A stretch of DNA of 41,923 bases from Thermodesulfatator autotrophicus (GTDB taxonomy: Bacteria; Desulfobacterota; Thermodesulfobacteria; Thermodesulfobacteriales; Thermodesulfatatoraceae), in assembly GCF_001642325.1 (NCBI RefSeq), contig NZ_LSFI01000022.1, forward strand, positions 1 through 41,923, read 5' to 3'. The position numbers were made by a program, and so were the translations under genes. The notes beneath the pieces were generated by a model. The model searched no databases, was not told where the DNA came from, and saw only the letters and a program-made list of their open reading frames with translations. Position 1 is the first letter of the stretch; each line of letters begins with the position of its first letter. Shown in pieces: positions 7,984-16,967 of this stretch.

Positions 7984-8286
7984 ATGAAGATAGAAAATCT
8001 TTACCAAAAATTTAATGTTCAGACGGAACAGATTAAACAAGCTCAAGAAATTAACCAGAAAAATACACCTCAAAACCAGCAACCTGCTGTAGAGCGTGAC
8101 CGGGTAGAAATTTCTCAAACAGCCAAAGAACTCAAAAAAGTTGAATCAATAGTAAAGGCCTCCCCTGATATCCGTGCAGATAAAGTTAGGGCCATTAAGG
8201 AACAAATTGAAGCCGGCACTTATAAGGTAGATTCTAAAAAAATAGCCAACGCCATGTTGACAGACCTATTAAAAGATATAGCCTAA
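7984..8286 (+). CDS. flgM: Negative regulator of flagellin synthesis FlgM (anti-sigma-28)
   Basis: This 100-residue protein has the FlgM layout: a disordered Gln/Asn-rich N-terminus, the conserved DRVEISQTAKEL motif, then the sigma-28-binding C-terminal helices (VKASPDIRADKVRAIKEQIEAGTYKVDSKKIANAMLTDLL). FlgM holds FliA inactive until the hook is complete and is then exported through the flagellar apparatus. The gene starts two bases after the upstream FlgM-like gene, with AAAGGAGATAG as ribosome site, and is followed by a terminator, so the two form a small operon. Confidence 0.93.
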   Translation: MKIENLYQKFNVQTEQIKQAQEINQKNTPQNQQPAVERDRVEISQTAKELKKVESIVKASPDIRADKVRAIKEQIEAGTYKVDSKKIANAMLTDLLKDIA

Positions 8287-8312
8287 AAAACCATCCCCCT
8301 CCTCAATTTTTT

Positions 8313-8341
8313 AAAGGGAGGCGAGGCGCCTCCCTTTTTGT
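8313..8341 (+). terminator. Rho-independent terminator after flgM
   Basis: A perfect stem AAAGGGAGGC pairing with GCCTCCCTTT, with a short GAGGC loop, ends in CTTTTTG. It lies 27 bases after the flgM stop. Confidence 0.9.
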
Positions 8342-8485
8342 TTAGAATTACCAAAGTTCACTTCTCCCTAGATAACAATGAAGGCATAGTTAAAATTGTT
8401 ATGGAGAACTCTCCACTCTGAACAAAGCGAATTAATCAGTTTTTTGATAATTGATTTATTTGCCGTTATACTGCCCCAAAAAATT

Positions 8486-9598
8486 ATGGCAAGAAAAAAA
8501 ATCCTCTTTATAAAACGCAAATTTAGCCCTTTCGGAGGGGCGGAGTTATATCTTAAGCGGGTTATCTCTTTTTTAAAAAGAGATTATGAAATAGCAGTTC
8601 TTTCAGAAAAATGGCCTGCTCAAGATGGCATAGAAATTTTTGTGCTTCCCAAAGCTAAATTGTTATCGGATCTGTTTTTTGCCTTACAAGCCAAAAATTT
8701 TTTAAAAAAGAAAGAATGTTTTGATTTGGTAGTGAGTTTTGATCGTACAATTTCCCAGGATATATACCGAGCTAGTGACGGATGTCACTTGAGATGGCTT
8801 AAACAAAGAAAACTTTTTGAAAATAAACTTAAGGTAAATTATTCTAAACACTTTAGACTGAAAAACAGAATAATATCATGGCTTGAAAAAAAGTGTTTAC
8901 AAATCAGCAAAAAAATAATAGCTAATTCTAACATGGTTAAAAACGATTTTAATCACTTTTATGGTTCAGATATTTCTAACAAAACAATTGTTTGCTATAA
9001 TGGAGTAAATCTATCTATTTTTTCGCCTATATCCTCTTCTCAAAAAGAATACTTTAAAAAGAAATTAAACCTGCCATCAATGACAGATATTTTATTGTTT
9101 ATAGGCTCAGGATACAAAAGAAAAGGGCTAGATATAGTTTTAGATTACTTTGAAAAGTATAGCAATAAAAATCAATATCTAGTAGTAATAGGAAAAGAAA
9201 AGAGACTAATGACATATAAAAAAAGGATTTCTAGCAAGCTTCAGGATAAAGTTAGATTTTTAGGTCCTACAACCAATACAGTCATATACTATCAGTCTGC
9301 AGACTTATTTATATTACCAACCTATTATGATCCTTTTGCTAATACCACTTTAGAAGCCATGGCTTGTGGTCTTCCCGTTATTACCACACCATACAATGGT
9401 GCTTCAGAAATAATAAAAAATGGAAAAGAAGGATTTATTTTAGATAATAGTTCACATAAAGAGTTTAATAATAATTTAACAGAAGCTATATTTAAAATTA
9501 AAGATAGCTACAATTTTTTTAGCAGAAATAGTTATCAAAAGGCATGTCTTTTTGAACTAGAGAAACAGACAAATCTTTTTGTAAAGCAGCTAATATGA
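8486..9598 (+). CDS. Family 4 glycosyltransferase, LPS-core type (WaaG-like)
   Basis: This 370-residue GT-B enzyme has an N-terminal acceptor domain with FSPFGGAELYLKRV and FDRTISQDIYRASDG. Its C-terminal donor-sugar domain has FIGSGYKRKGLD and DPFANTTLEAMACGLPVI. The DPFANTTLEAMA form and the N-terminal region recall WaaG-like LPS core glucosyltransferases, though the sugar cannot be read from sequence. I start at ATG 8486, where the fold begins; an in-frame extension to 8396 has no homology-like content. It overlaps msbA by 4 bp and heads an operon with msbA and a GT2 gene. Base composition is much richer in A+T than the genes before 8300, as throughout this region. Confidence 0.85.
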   Translation: MARKKILFIKRKFSPFGGAELYLKRVISFLKRDYEIAVLSEKWPAQDGIEIFVLPKAKLLSDLFFALQAKNFLKKKECFDLVVSFDRTISQDIYRASDGCHLRWLKQRKLFENKLKVNYSKHFRLKNRIISWLEKKCLQISKKIIANSNMVKNDFNHFYGSDISNKTIVCYNGVNLSIFSPISSSQKEYFKKKLNLPSMTDILLFIGSGYKRKGLDIVLDYFEKYSNKNQYLVVIGKEKRLMTYKKRISSKLQDKVRFLGPTTNTVIYYQSADLFILPTYYDPFANTTLEAMACGLPVITTPYNGASEIIKNGKEGFILDNSSHKEFNNNLTEAIFKIKDSYNFFSRNSYQKACLFELEKQTNLFVKQLI

Positions 9599-11316
9599 TT
9601 TCTAAAAGAGAAGCCTTTTTATACATAATAAAGTTAATAAAACCCTACTGGTATCTAGTAGTTTTATCTATTTTATTTAGCAGCTTAGCCTCTCTGCTTT
9701 CAGGCGCCATAGCCTGGCTTATAAAGCCTCTATTTGACAAGATATTTTTGCCACAAAATTATAAATACTTAAAAATATTGCCCATAGCTGTAATATTTAT
9801 ATTTGTCACAAGGGCAACTGCAATTTTTTTACAAGCTTATTTTATGAAAAAGGTATCTTATGGTTTAGGAAAAAGCTTAAGGATAAAAATATATGAAAAG
9901 CTTTTGAAAGTCCCATTTTCTCATTTGTCTCAAAGGTCTTCTGGAGAAATGATATCTAGAATAATGAATGATACAGGAATTATAGAAACTACAGTAGGAG
10001 ATATTTCAAGGACTTTCTTTTTGGAAGCTTTAACTGTCATTGTATTAATTATAATTTCTCTATATAGGTCCTGGCAATTAACTTTATTGACTTTTATTGT
10101 TTTCCCTATTTTATTTTTCCTATCTAATAAGATTGCCCAGAAAACTCATAAAAAAAGGCATAATCTTCAAGAGGAAATGGCAAACTTTACTCATTTTTTA
10201 AATGAAACATTAAATGGATTTAAAGAAGTTAAGGTTTATCAACAGGAAAACTTTTTACTCAAAAAATTTGACAAACTTTCTACAGAATTATACCTACTTT
10301 TTCTAAAATTAGTTAAATATAATGAAGGAAGCAAATGGATAGTTAGTTTTATGTCTGGTATTGCTGGAGCCCTAATCTTATTTTATGGGACATATTTAAT
10401 TCAGAAAAATATTATTTCACCTGGAGATTTTTTTTCTTTATTTACTGCTATACTGATGATTTTTTCTCCTCTTAAAAAATTAGCTGCTGCGTATAATAGA
10501 TTTCATGAATGTATTACAGGAATAGAACGTCTTGAGCAGATTTTTCAACTTCCCGAAGAAAAAAGTGGATCTATTGAAATAAAAAACTTTAAAAAAGATA
10601 TTTGTTATAAAGATGTTTTTTTTAAATATCCAGGATCTTCTAAGATAGTTCTTAAAGATATAAATTTAAAAATTCCAAAAGGTTATATGGTAGCTATAAT
10701 AGGCAAGAGTGGATCCGGAAAAAGTACTTTAGTTTCTCTGTTACCAAGATTTTATGACCCACTTAAAGGTATAATAACTATTGATGGAATTGACATAAAA
10801 ATTTTAGACTTAAAAAGCTTAAGAGAACTTATAGCTATAGTCCCACAAGAAACTACAATTTTTAACCTGACTATTGCAGAAAATATATCATTTGGAAAAC
10901 CAAATGCTACCATGGAAGAAATAATAGAAGCAGCTAAAAAAGCATACGCACATGAGTTTATCGTTAAGTTACCTGACGGATATAATACAGTTATTGGCAA
11001 AAAAGGGTTTAGTCTTTCTGGAGGACAAAAACAAAGAATAGCTATTGCCAGAGCCATATTAAAAAATCCTCCTATATTAATACTTGACGAAGCTACAAGT
11101 CATTTAGATACAATATCAGAAAAATTTGTCCAAAAAGCCATTGAAAATCTTATGCAAGGAAAAACTACTATTATAGTAGCCCACAGGTATAATACAATAA
11201 AAAGAGCAGATATTATTGTAGTTATGAATAAAGGAAAAATAGAAGCAATTGGTACTCATGAAGAACTGAAAAAAACATGTAAAAAATATCAAGAATTATA
11301 TCAAAGTTTGATCTAA
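9595..11316 (+). CDS. msbA: MsbA-type lipid A-core flippase, ABC half-transporter
   Basis: This 573-residue half-transporter fuses a six-helix membrane domain (about 15-300) to a nucleotide-binding domain. Walker A GKSGSGKS is at 370-377, signature LSGGQ at 474-478, Walker B ILILDEA at 494-500 and the H-loop in IIVAHRYN. MsbA flips core-lipid A across the inner membrane. The neighbours (LPS-type GT4 upstream with ATGA overlap, WaaE-like GT2 immediately downstream) support that role over a drug or peptide exporter. The sequence alone would only say lipid or multidrug ABC exporter. Confidence 0.88.
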   Translation: MISKREAFLYIIKLIKPYWYLVVLSILFSSLASLLSGAIAWLIKPLFDKIFLPQNYKYLKILPIAVIFIFVTRATAIFLQAYFMKKVSYGLGKSLRIKIYEKLLKVPFSHLSQRSSGEMISRIMNDTGIIETTVGDISRTFFLEALTVIVLIIISLYRSWQLTLLTFIVFPILFFLSNKIAQKTHKKRHNLQEEMANFTHFLNETLNGFKEVKVYQQENFLLKKFDKLSTELYLLFLKLVKYNEGSKWIVSFMSGIAGALILFYGTYLIQKNIISPGDFFSLFTAILMIFSPLKKLAAAYNRFHECITGIERLEQIFQLPEEKSGSIEIKNFKKDICYKDVFFKYPGSSKIVLKDINLKIPKGYMVAIIGKSGSGKSTLVSLLPRFYDPLKGIITIDGIDIKILDLKSLRELIAIVPQETTIFNLTIAENISFGKPNATMEEIIEAAKKAYAHEFIVKLPDGYNTVIGKKGFSLSGGQKQRIAIARAILKNPPILILDEATSHLDTISEKFVQKAIENLMQGKTTIIVAHRYNTIKRADIIVVMNKGKIEAIGTHEELKKTCKKYQELYQSLI

Positions 11317-12039
11317 ATGAATCAAAAATTATCTATAGTAATGATAACAAAAGATAGTGAAAAATATTTAGAACAAAGCTTATCTTCTTGTAAGTTCGCT
11401 GATGAAATTATAATTGTAGATTCTGGCTCAAAAGATAAGACTAAAAAAATTGCAGAAAAATTTGGAGTAAAATTTTTCTATTATGAATGGCAGGGTTTTG
11501 CTAAACAAAAACAATTAGCGGTAAATTTAGCCAAAAATGATTGGATATTTATTTTAGATAGTGACGAAATTATTACAGATAAATTAAGAGAAGAAGTTCT
11601 AAGTATTTTGGAAAATCCTTTTAAAAAAGGATATCTTGTTCCAAGATTAAACTATTTTTTCGGTAAACCAATCAAGAGATGTGGTTTGTATCCAGACTAT
11701 TCATTAAGATTATTTGACAAAAATTATGGTAAACTTTCAAATTCTATCGTACATGAAAGAGTATTAATTAACGGCCCTGTTGGGAAACTGAAGAATTACC
11801 TTATTCATTATGCTTATGAAAGTATTGAAGAATTTATTAACAAGCAAAATAGATATTCTACTTTAGGAGCTAAACCAAATAAAATAAAAGCTATATTCTC
11901 TCCTGCTTGGACTTTTTTTAAGCTTTACTTTTTAAAGTTAGGTATTTTAGAAGGTTGGAGAGGCTTTTTAATATCAACTCTTTATAGTCAATATACCTTC
12001 TGGAAACATATAAAAACTCAGGAAACTAAAGAAAGATAG
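11317..12039 (+). CDS. Family 2 glycosyltransferase (WaaE/KdtX-like)
   Basis: This 240-residue GT-A enzyme has the N-terminal block LSIVMITKDSE, EIIIVDSGSKDKT (nucleotide-sugar binding), EWQGFAKQKQLA, and the DXD-like WIFILDSDE. These features match the WaaE/KdtX group that adds glucose to the inner core of LPS; the exact sugar is not determined. The ATG directly follows the msbA stop codon, so translation is coupled. Its 3' end overlaps the convergent GT4 gene by 22 bp, with no room for a terminator between the two units. Confidence 0.88.
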   Translation: MNQKLSIVMITKDSEKYLEQSLSSCKFADEIIIVDSGSKDKTKKIAEKFGVKFFYYEWQGFAKQKQLAVNLAKNDWIFILDSDEIITDKLREEVLSILENPFKKGYLVPRLNYFFGKPIKRCGLYPDYSLRLFDKNYGKLSNSIVHERVLINGPVGKLKNYLIHYAYESIEEFINKQNRYSTLGAKPNKIKAIFSPAWTFFKLYFLKLGILEGWRGFLISTLYSQYTFWKHIKTQETKER

Positions 12040-13109
12040 ACTTCTTCTATCTGATCTATCATAGAATTTAGGCTATATTTTTTAGAAACTAAATTATAGC
12101 CATTTTCTGCCATTATTCTGGCTAAATCAGGATTTTCATAGAAATTTATAATAGCTTTAGCTAAAGAGTCTATATCTTTTGGAGGAATTAATATCCCTGT
12201 TTTTTGATTTTTAATAACCTCTCCTATACTTCCTGTATCACAGGCAATTACAGGTTTTTTCATCGCTAGCGCCTGTAATATAGTTTGAGGAACTCCTTCG
12301 TGACCAGTAGAAGGATGCACTAAAATATCAAATGAAGCTATAAGTTCAGGAATATCTTCTCTATAACCTAAAAAAATTACATATTTTTCTAATTTCAGTT
12401 CTTCACATAGGTTTTCTAAATTTTTTCTTTGAGGGCCATCTCCTACAATATAAAGTTTAAGATCAGGAATAAAAGATAAAATTTTAGGTATAGCTTTTAT
12501 TAGATATTTATGCCCTTTCCAGCTTCTCAATACTGATACTGTTCCAATGATAAAAGAATCTTCTTTAAGTAAAGGGTTTACTTTATTAAAATTAAATTTT
12601 TTTAAATCAACACCTGTAGGAATAGAAACAATTTTTTCGGGATTAAATTTATTATAAGAAATCATTTTTTGGCGGATAGCTTCACCAGTAGTAATAATTT
12701 TATCTGGCAAAATATCATAAATTAGTTTTGTAGAAGGATTACGTCCGATATCTGTTGAAAGATGTCTGGTTCTAACTAACTTGAACTTAGGATAAAGTAA
12801 TTTAGCTATCCCTCCCATCCAGGAATCCCAGCTACTATGAGTATTTAAAATATTAATTTTTTCGTTTATAATTATTTTCATAAGTTGATAAATATTAGCT
12901 AAATTTCTCTTTTTGAAAGGAAGATTAAAAACCGGAATCTTTTGCTTTTTTGCTTGATTGAATATAGGTGAATCTTCAGGAGCAGCTAAAGCTACCCAAT
13001 AGCCTCTGTCTATTAATCCTTGTATTTCTACAATTATTCTGCGCTCCTGACCACCCCAGCCATATGCTGATTCGGTATGTAAAATTTTACTTCTTTTATT
13101 GGTTGTCAT
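12018..13109 (-). CDS. Family 4 glycosyltransferase
   Basis: This 363-residue GT-B enzyme has the N-terminal AYGWGGQERRI motif (glycine loop near residue 17), GTVSVLRSWKGHKYLIKA in the hinge, IVGDGPQRKNLE, and the donor-site acidic motif HEGVPQTILQALAMKKPVIACDTGSIGEVI. It is the last gene of the minus-strand O-antigen unit and overlaps the start of its neighbour by 14 bp. It probably adds one sugar of the O-antigen or outer core; donor and linkage are unknown. Confidence 0.88.
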   Translation of the reverse strand: MTTNKRSKILHTESAYGWGGQERRIIVEIQGLIDRGYWVALAAPEDSPIFNQAKKQKIPVFNLPFKKRNLANIYQLMKIIINEKINILNTHSSWDSWMGGIAKLLYPKFKLVRTRHLSTDIGRNPSTKLIYDILPDKIITTGEAIRQKMISYNKFNPEKIVSIPTGVDLKKFNFNKVNPLLKEDSFIIGTVSVLRSWKGHKYLIKAIPKILSFIPDLKLYIVGDGPQRKNLENLCEELKLEKYVIFLGYREDIPELIASFDILVHPSTGHEGVPQTILQALAMKKPVIACDTGSIGEVIKNQKTGILIPPKDIDSLAKAIINFYENPDLARIMAENGYNLVSKKYSLNSMIDQIEEVYLSLVS

Positions 13110-14238
13110 TTTCTAATATAGTTTTTAAAAAATTATAAATATTTTTAGCTCTATTTTCGTACGTAAAATTTTTGGCGGTAGCATAAGCATTTTGACTTAT
13201 CTCTAATAGTTTTTCTGGAGACATATTTATCACTTTTTTTATTACTTCAACTAAAGAGCTAATATCTCCTGTTTTGAATAAGAAACCATTTTTCCCATCA
13301 ATAATAATTTCTTTAACTGCAGGAATATCTGCAGCAATTACTACATTAGAAGTAATCATATAATCCAGAAGTTTTAATGGAAAAGTAAAAAAGTTGTAAA
13401 CAGACCTGCTATTAGTTAAAAATGCAATTTTACTTTCCTTTAGCAAGACTTTTTTTATTTCATAAGGAGGTCTATAGCCTAAAAACTTTATGTTTTTTAT
13501 ACCTTGCTTTTTAGCAAAATTAGAAAGCTCTACAATCCGAGAATAAGACCCCCCTATAATTACTAAATTAATTGTCGGGAAACTTTTCATAGTAAGGATA
13601 AGATCTTCTATTCCTTTCCATTTAAAGAGGTTCCCGCAATAATAAAACTTTTCAATTATTGAAAAATCTTTCTTCTGATAAGGACATTTGAAAGAATTGG
13701 AAAGATAAATTATTTTTTGAAAACTGGATAGGTTTTTAAAAGTTTTATGAAATTGTTTTTGTAGAGTTTTATTTATAAAAACTATTCCATTCACTTTTGA
13801 GTAAACATAAGATTCAAGTTTTTTTAATTGTGAGATTTTTTTTAATTTATCAGGACTTTCTTCTTCCAAAGCTTTAAAAAAAATTTCGTGAGCTTCAAAA
13901 ATAACTTTTTGATTAGGGGCTTTGTTATTAACTAAAAACTTTGCAATTTTCAAATGTCTAACGTAAAAAAAATCAAAATAAGCAATATGTTTTTTTAAAA
14001 AATGATTAAAAATCTTATTGCTTCTGATTTTCCAGATATTAGCTGGAATATATTTGATATTAACATTATTTAAGTCAACACCATAAAATTTTTCCAATTC
14101 TTTTTTATTCAGAGATTCCTTAGGTATAAAGAGAGTAATATTCATTAACCTGGAAAGGGCAACACAAGTGTTCAGATAAGAAATACTTCTTGCTTTTTTA
14201 AGAGGTAGTTTTTCGGGAAAAATCATTGCTACCTTCAT
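13096..14238 (-). CDS. Family 4 glycosyltransferase, divergent
   Basis: This 380-residue Lys- and Asn-rich protein has a GT-B layout. The C-terminal part shows YCGNLFKWKGIEDLI, LVIIGGSYSRI and KFLGYRPPYEI, and the acceptor-half motif VRHLKIAKFLV is visible. The canonical E-x7-E motif is weak (NSRSVYNFFTFPLKLLDYMITSNVV), with Phe-Pro-Leu-Lys replacing the usual first acidic stretch, as in some GT4 subfamilies. It overlaps the ligase gene by 41 bp and the next GT4 by 14 bp, so it belongs to the same operon. Specificity is unknown. Confidence 0.8.
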   Translation of the reverse strand: MKVAMIFPEKLPLKKARSISYLNTCVALSRLMNITLFIPKESLNKKELEKFYGVDLNNVNIKYIPANIWKIRSNKIFNHFLKKHIAYFDFFYVRHLKIAKFLVNNKAPNQKVIFEAHEIFFKALEEESPDKLKKISQLKKLESYVYSKVNGIVFINKTLQKQFHKTFKNLSSFQKIIYLSNSFKCPYQKKDFSIIEKFYYCGNLFKWKGIEDLILTMKSFPTINLVIIGGSYSRIVELSNFAKKQGIKNIKFLGYRPPYEIKKVLLKESKIAFLTNSRSVYNFFTFPLKLLDYMITSNVVIAADIPAVKEIIIDGKNGFLFKTGDISSLVEVIKKVINMSPEKLLEISQNAYATAKNFTYENRAKNIYNFLKTILENDNQ

Positions 14239-15469
14239 AAGAAGGTCCTAACACCACAAGGATAAAGACTAATAAAACAAATTCTGTCAACTTAATTGTT
14301 TCAACTAAACCACGAAAGCAAACACTAGATATTATACAAGAAAATATTGAAAAAGATATCAAACTCTCTAATTTATTAGCTGACAATGCACTTTTAAAAG
14401 AAAATTTTAATGCGAGACAAATCAAAACTATAAAGACCATAAATCCTAAAATTCCCTGTCTAATAATTGTTTGTATAAAAATGCCTTCATCTGAATGATA
14501 GACAAATCTTTTCTCTTTGGCGCTATAATGACCATGAATTTTGGGAACATTATGTTTGTCTAAAAAGTCAAAATAAAGCCTACGTCCATACCCTAACCCA
14601 AAAAATGGATGTTCTTTAAAAATAACAGGAAATCTAGTTTTTATAATTACATCTCTTCCATTAGGAGAGAATCCTCTTTTTAAAGCAGCTTGAACTTTTG
14701 GATGAAAAGAAGTTGCTATTCCAAAAACACTCAACAAAAAAGCAATCAAAAGCAAAGAAATTGTTATTAACTTTAAATTAAGATATCCTCTTTCTTTTAA
14801 TGAGAGATACACTAAAAATATTGTCCATAAAAAATAGACTATAAAAAGGGACACATAACCACCTCTTGCTCCTGTTAAAATCATAAAAGTCGTCCCAAAA
14901 ATAAGATTTATAAAAATAAAAATACGAAGATAAATATTTTTAAAATACCAAAAACAGGCCAGTGAAAATGATATTAAGATAGGAAGAATAAAAGAATAAT
15001 TTCTGTCAATAATGAAGTGAGGAGAGAAAATATCTAAAGTTTTACACTGTATTGCAGCCTTATGATAGAAATGTATATTATTAAAAAAAAGAGACATAAA
15101 AAAAGAAAATAAGATGGTTTTTAAAAGAAGAATTTTTTTACGACAAACTATTATCCCCAGGCCTAAAGCTAAGGAAACCCAAAAATCTTTTTTTATCCAC
15201 TTAAAAGAATAAAGAGGATCCTCAGAAAGAAGAGCCGAAACAAATAGAGACAAAAAAAAGAAAAACAATACAACTATTAATTTGCGATTTATTTGTAATT
15301 GTTTAAGGCCAAGAAGATAAACTTGTAAAAAAAATAAAATATAAAGACAGATAGCACTAATTGTACGAGGTGTCATTAAAAATTCACTAACAAGAGAGAT
15401 AATACCCGTAAAAACAAAAAAACATATTAAATGATCTATACTTATTCGTTGAATTTTATTTCTCATCAT
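14198..15469 (-). CDS. O-antigen ligase/polymerase family membrane protein
   Basis: This 423-residue protein has about 10-12 hydrophobic helices. One large periplasmic loop (about 260-340) carries RFPVIFKEHPFFGLGYGRRLYFDF and a downstream His (VYHSDEGIFIQ), the layout of the Wzy_C/O-antigen ligase family. TGARGGYVS before the loop is typical. It either joins O-antigen to core-lipid A (WaaL) or polymerises repeats (Wzy), which sequence alone does not separate. Its ATG pair (15469 or 15466) overlaps the 3' end of the decayed GT4 gene, preserving the ancestral coupling. Confidence 0.85.
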   Translation of the reverse strand: MMRNKIQRISIDHLICFFVFTGIISLVSEFLMTPRTISAICLYILFFLQVYLLGLKQLQINRKLIVVLFFFFLSLFVSALLSEDPLYSFKWIKKDFWVSLALGLGIIVCRKKILLLKTILFSFFMSLFFNNIHFYHKAAIQCKTLDIFSPHFIIDRNYSFILPILISFSLACFWYFKNIYLRIFIFINLIFGTTFMILTGARGGYVSLFIVYFLWTIFLVYLSLKERGYLNLKLITISLLLIAFLLSVFGIATSFHPKVQAALKRGFSPNGRDVIIKTRFPVIFKEHPFFGLGYGRRLYFDFLDKHNVPKIHGHYSAKEKRFVYHSDEGIFIQTIIRQGILGFMVFIVLICLALKFSFKSALSANKLESLISFSIFSCIISSVCFRGLVETIKLTEFVLLVFILVVLGPSYEGSNDFSRKTTS

Positions 15470-15864
15470 AAGCTTTTTCTAAAGCTACTGCTACATGTTT
15501 CCATGTAAAACGGGTTTTTACTAAAGCCAATGCATTTTTTGTTATTTTGTTTCTTTTTTCAGAATTTTCAAAATATCAGGTCTAATTTTTTTAAAATTTT
15601 TAAAATTCTATCATCATAAGAATAAACATCCCAGCCTAAAAATTTTTGGAAGATTCTTTTGTAAAGTCTCCCAAAGTTAATTCTGTAAAAAAATATGCCA
15701 TCTTTAAACTCTCTCTCAGGCAAAAACTCAGAACCTATAGAAATGACATGAGCCTGATATTTTATGAGTCTTTTGCAAACTTCGTAAATCCAGGTTTCTA
15801 CAGCTGCTCCTTTTATAGGAGGAACAGGATGCCAAGGCCCTGCAATCATTACAACTTTTTTCAT
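15456..15864 (-). pseudogene. Glycosyltransferase (GT4) remnant with large internal deletion
   Basis: The first 98 codons encode an intact GT4 N-terminus (IAGPWHPVPPIKGAAVETWI, a nucleotide-sugar-type glycine loop) and then stop at 15568-15570. One base out of frame, a further 37 codons (15569 down to 15459) encode what looks like a GT4 C-terminal helix: ENSEKRNKITKNALALVK then TRFTWKHVAVALEKAY. A normal enzyme would need about 230-250 residues between the two pieces. The middle, including the donor-sugar site, is therefore gone and the join is frameshifted. The 5' end overlaps the upstream GT4 and the 3' end overlaps the ligase start, so operon coupling is intact although the gene is dead. 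Confidence 0.85.
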
Positions 15865-16967
15865 CTTTTTTCTCTAATCCTTTCTTCTAAGGTGTTTAAC
15901 AATCTCTTTCCTAAAATTTGCCAACTATAATTTTCTTTTACAAACCTGCGAGGATTATTTTTAAAAATGTTTTTACATTTAAAAACAGTTTGAATTTTTT
16001 CTGTTAAATCTTTTAAATTTCCTTTTTCAAAAAGAAAGCCATTAAATCCATCTTCTATAAGTTCTTTTATGCCTCCGCTTGTACTTCCCACCACAGGCAG
16101 TCCACAGGCCATAGCTTCTATCACTGTAATTCCAAAAGCCTCGTGCCCAACGCTTGGCTGGACGAATACATCTCCAATAGAATAAAAACGAGGAAGCTCG
16201 TTGTGTTCCTTGGCTCCGAGAAAAAATACCCGCTTCTCTACACCAAGAGATTTAGCAAGAAGCTTTAAATCTTTTAAATAAGGCCCGTCTCCTATAAGCA
16301 CATATACATATTCTGAAGGAAGATTTTTAAGAGCTTTTATTACCAGCTGATACCCCTTCCAGCCAACTATTCTTCCCACACTTAAAAGCACCTTTTTTTC
16401 TTCAATTTTAAAATTCTCTCTAAGCCGTTTTCTTTCTTCTTTATAGGGCTTAAATTTATTAACATCTACTCCGTTTGGAATTATTATCGCCTCTTTTCTA
16501 TAGCGTTTTTTCAGAAGCCTTGCATTTTCTTTACTTACAGAAATAACTAAATCCACGCTTTTTAAAAAAAATCTGTCAAAATGCCAAAAATCTTCTCCTC
16601 CAGAAATAAATACAGTAAGGCATTTAGGATTCCTTTTTTTTACAAAGTAAGTTGCCACAAAGTCAAAAGGCTTAAAAATTAGTAGTACATCAAAGAAAGA
16701 ATTTTCTAAATACAATTTAGAACTTTTTAAAAAGCTTAGTCTTTCCAGGAGTTTTCTAAAACGATTTCCAAAATCAGGAAATTTTTCACGAGGTTTAAAG
16801 GGAAAGGTCTTTAAATTTAGCTGTGAATACTTAATAATAGTGCCGTTTCCAGAGATAAGTTCAACTTCTACGCCAAGTTCTTTCAAAGTCTTTGCCATTT
16901 CCCAGCAATATGTCTCTATACCTCCTATTCTATTGGTAGTAGTAACATTATAAAATGTTAATCTCAT
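15861..16967 (-). CDS. Family 4 glycosyltransferase
   Basis: This 368-residue GT-B enzyme has TTTNRIGGIETYCWEMAK at the N-terminus, PNGVDVNKF, SVGRIVGWKGYQLVI, LIGDGPYLKDLK and the complete acidic motif HEAFGITVIEAMACGLPVV. The gene overlaps its neighbours by 4 bp on each side (GT9 upstream, the decayed GT4 downstream). It probably assembles O-antigen or core sugar; the donor is unknown. Confidence 0.9.
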   Translation of the reverse strand: MRLTFYNVTTTNRIGGIETYCWEMAKTLKELGVEVELISGNGTIIKYSQLNLKTFPFKPREKFPDFGNRFRKLLERLSFLKSSKLYLENSFFDVLLIFKPFDFVATYFVKKRNPKCLTVFISGGEDFWHFDRFFLKSVDLVISVSKENARLLKKRYRKEAIIIPNGVDVNKFKPYKEERKRLRENFKIEEKKVLLSVGRIVGWKGYQLVIKALKNLPSEYVYVLIGDGPYLKDLKLLAKSLGVEKRVFFLGAKEHNELPRFYSIGDVFVQPSVGHEAFGITVIEAMACGLPVVGSTSGGIKELIEDGFNGFLFEKGNLKDLTEKIQTVFKCKNIFKNNPRRFVKENYSWQILGKRLLNTLEERIREKR

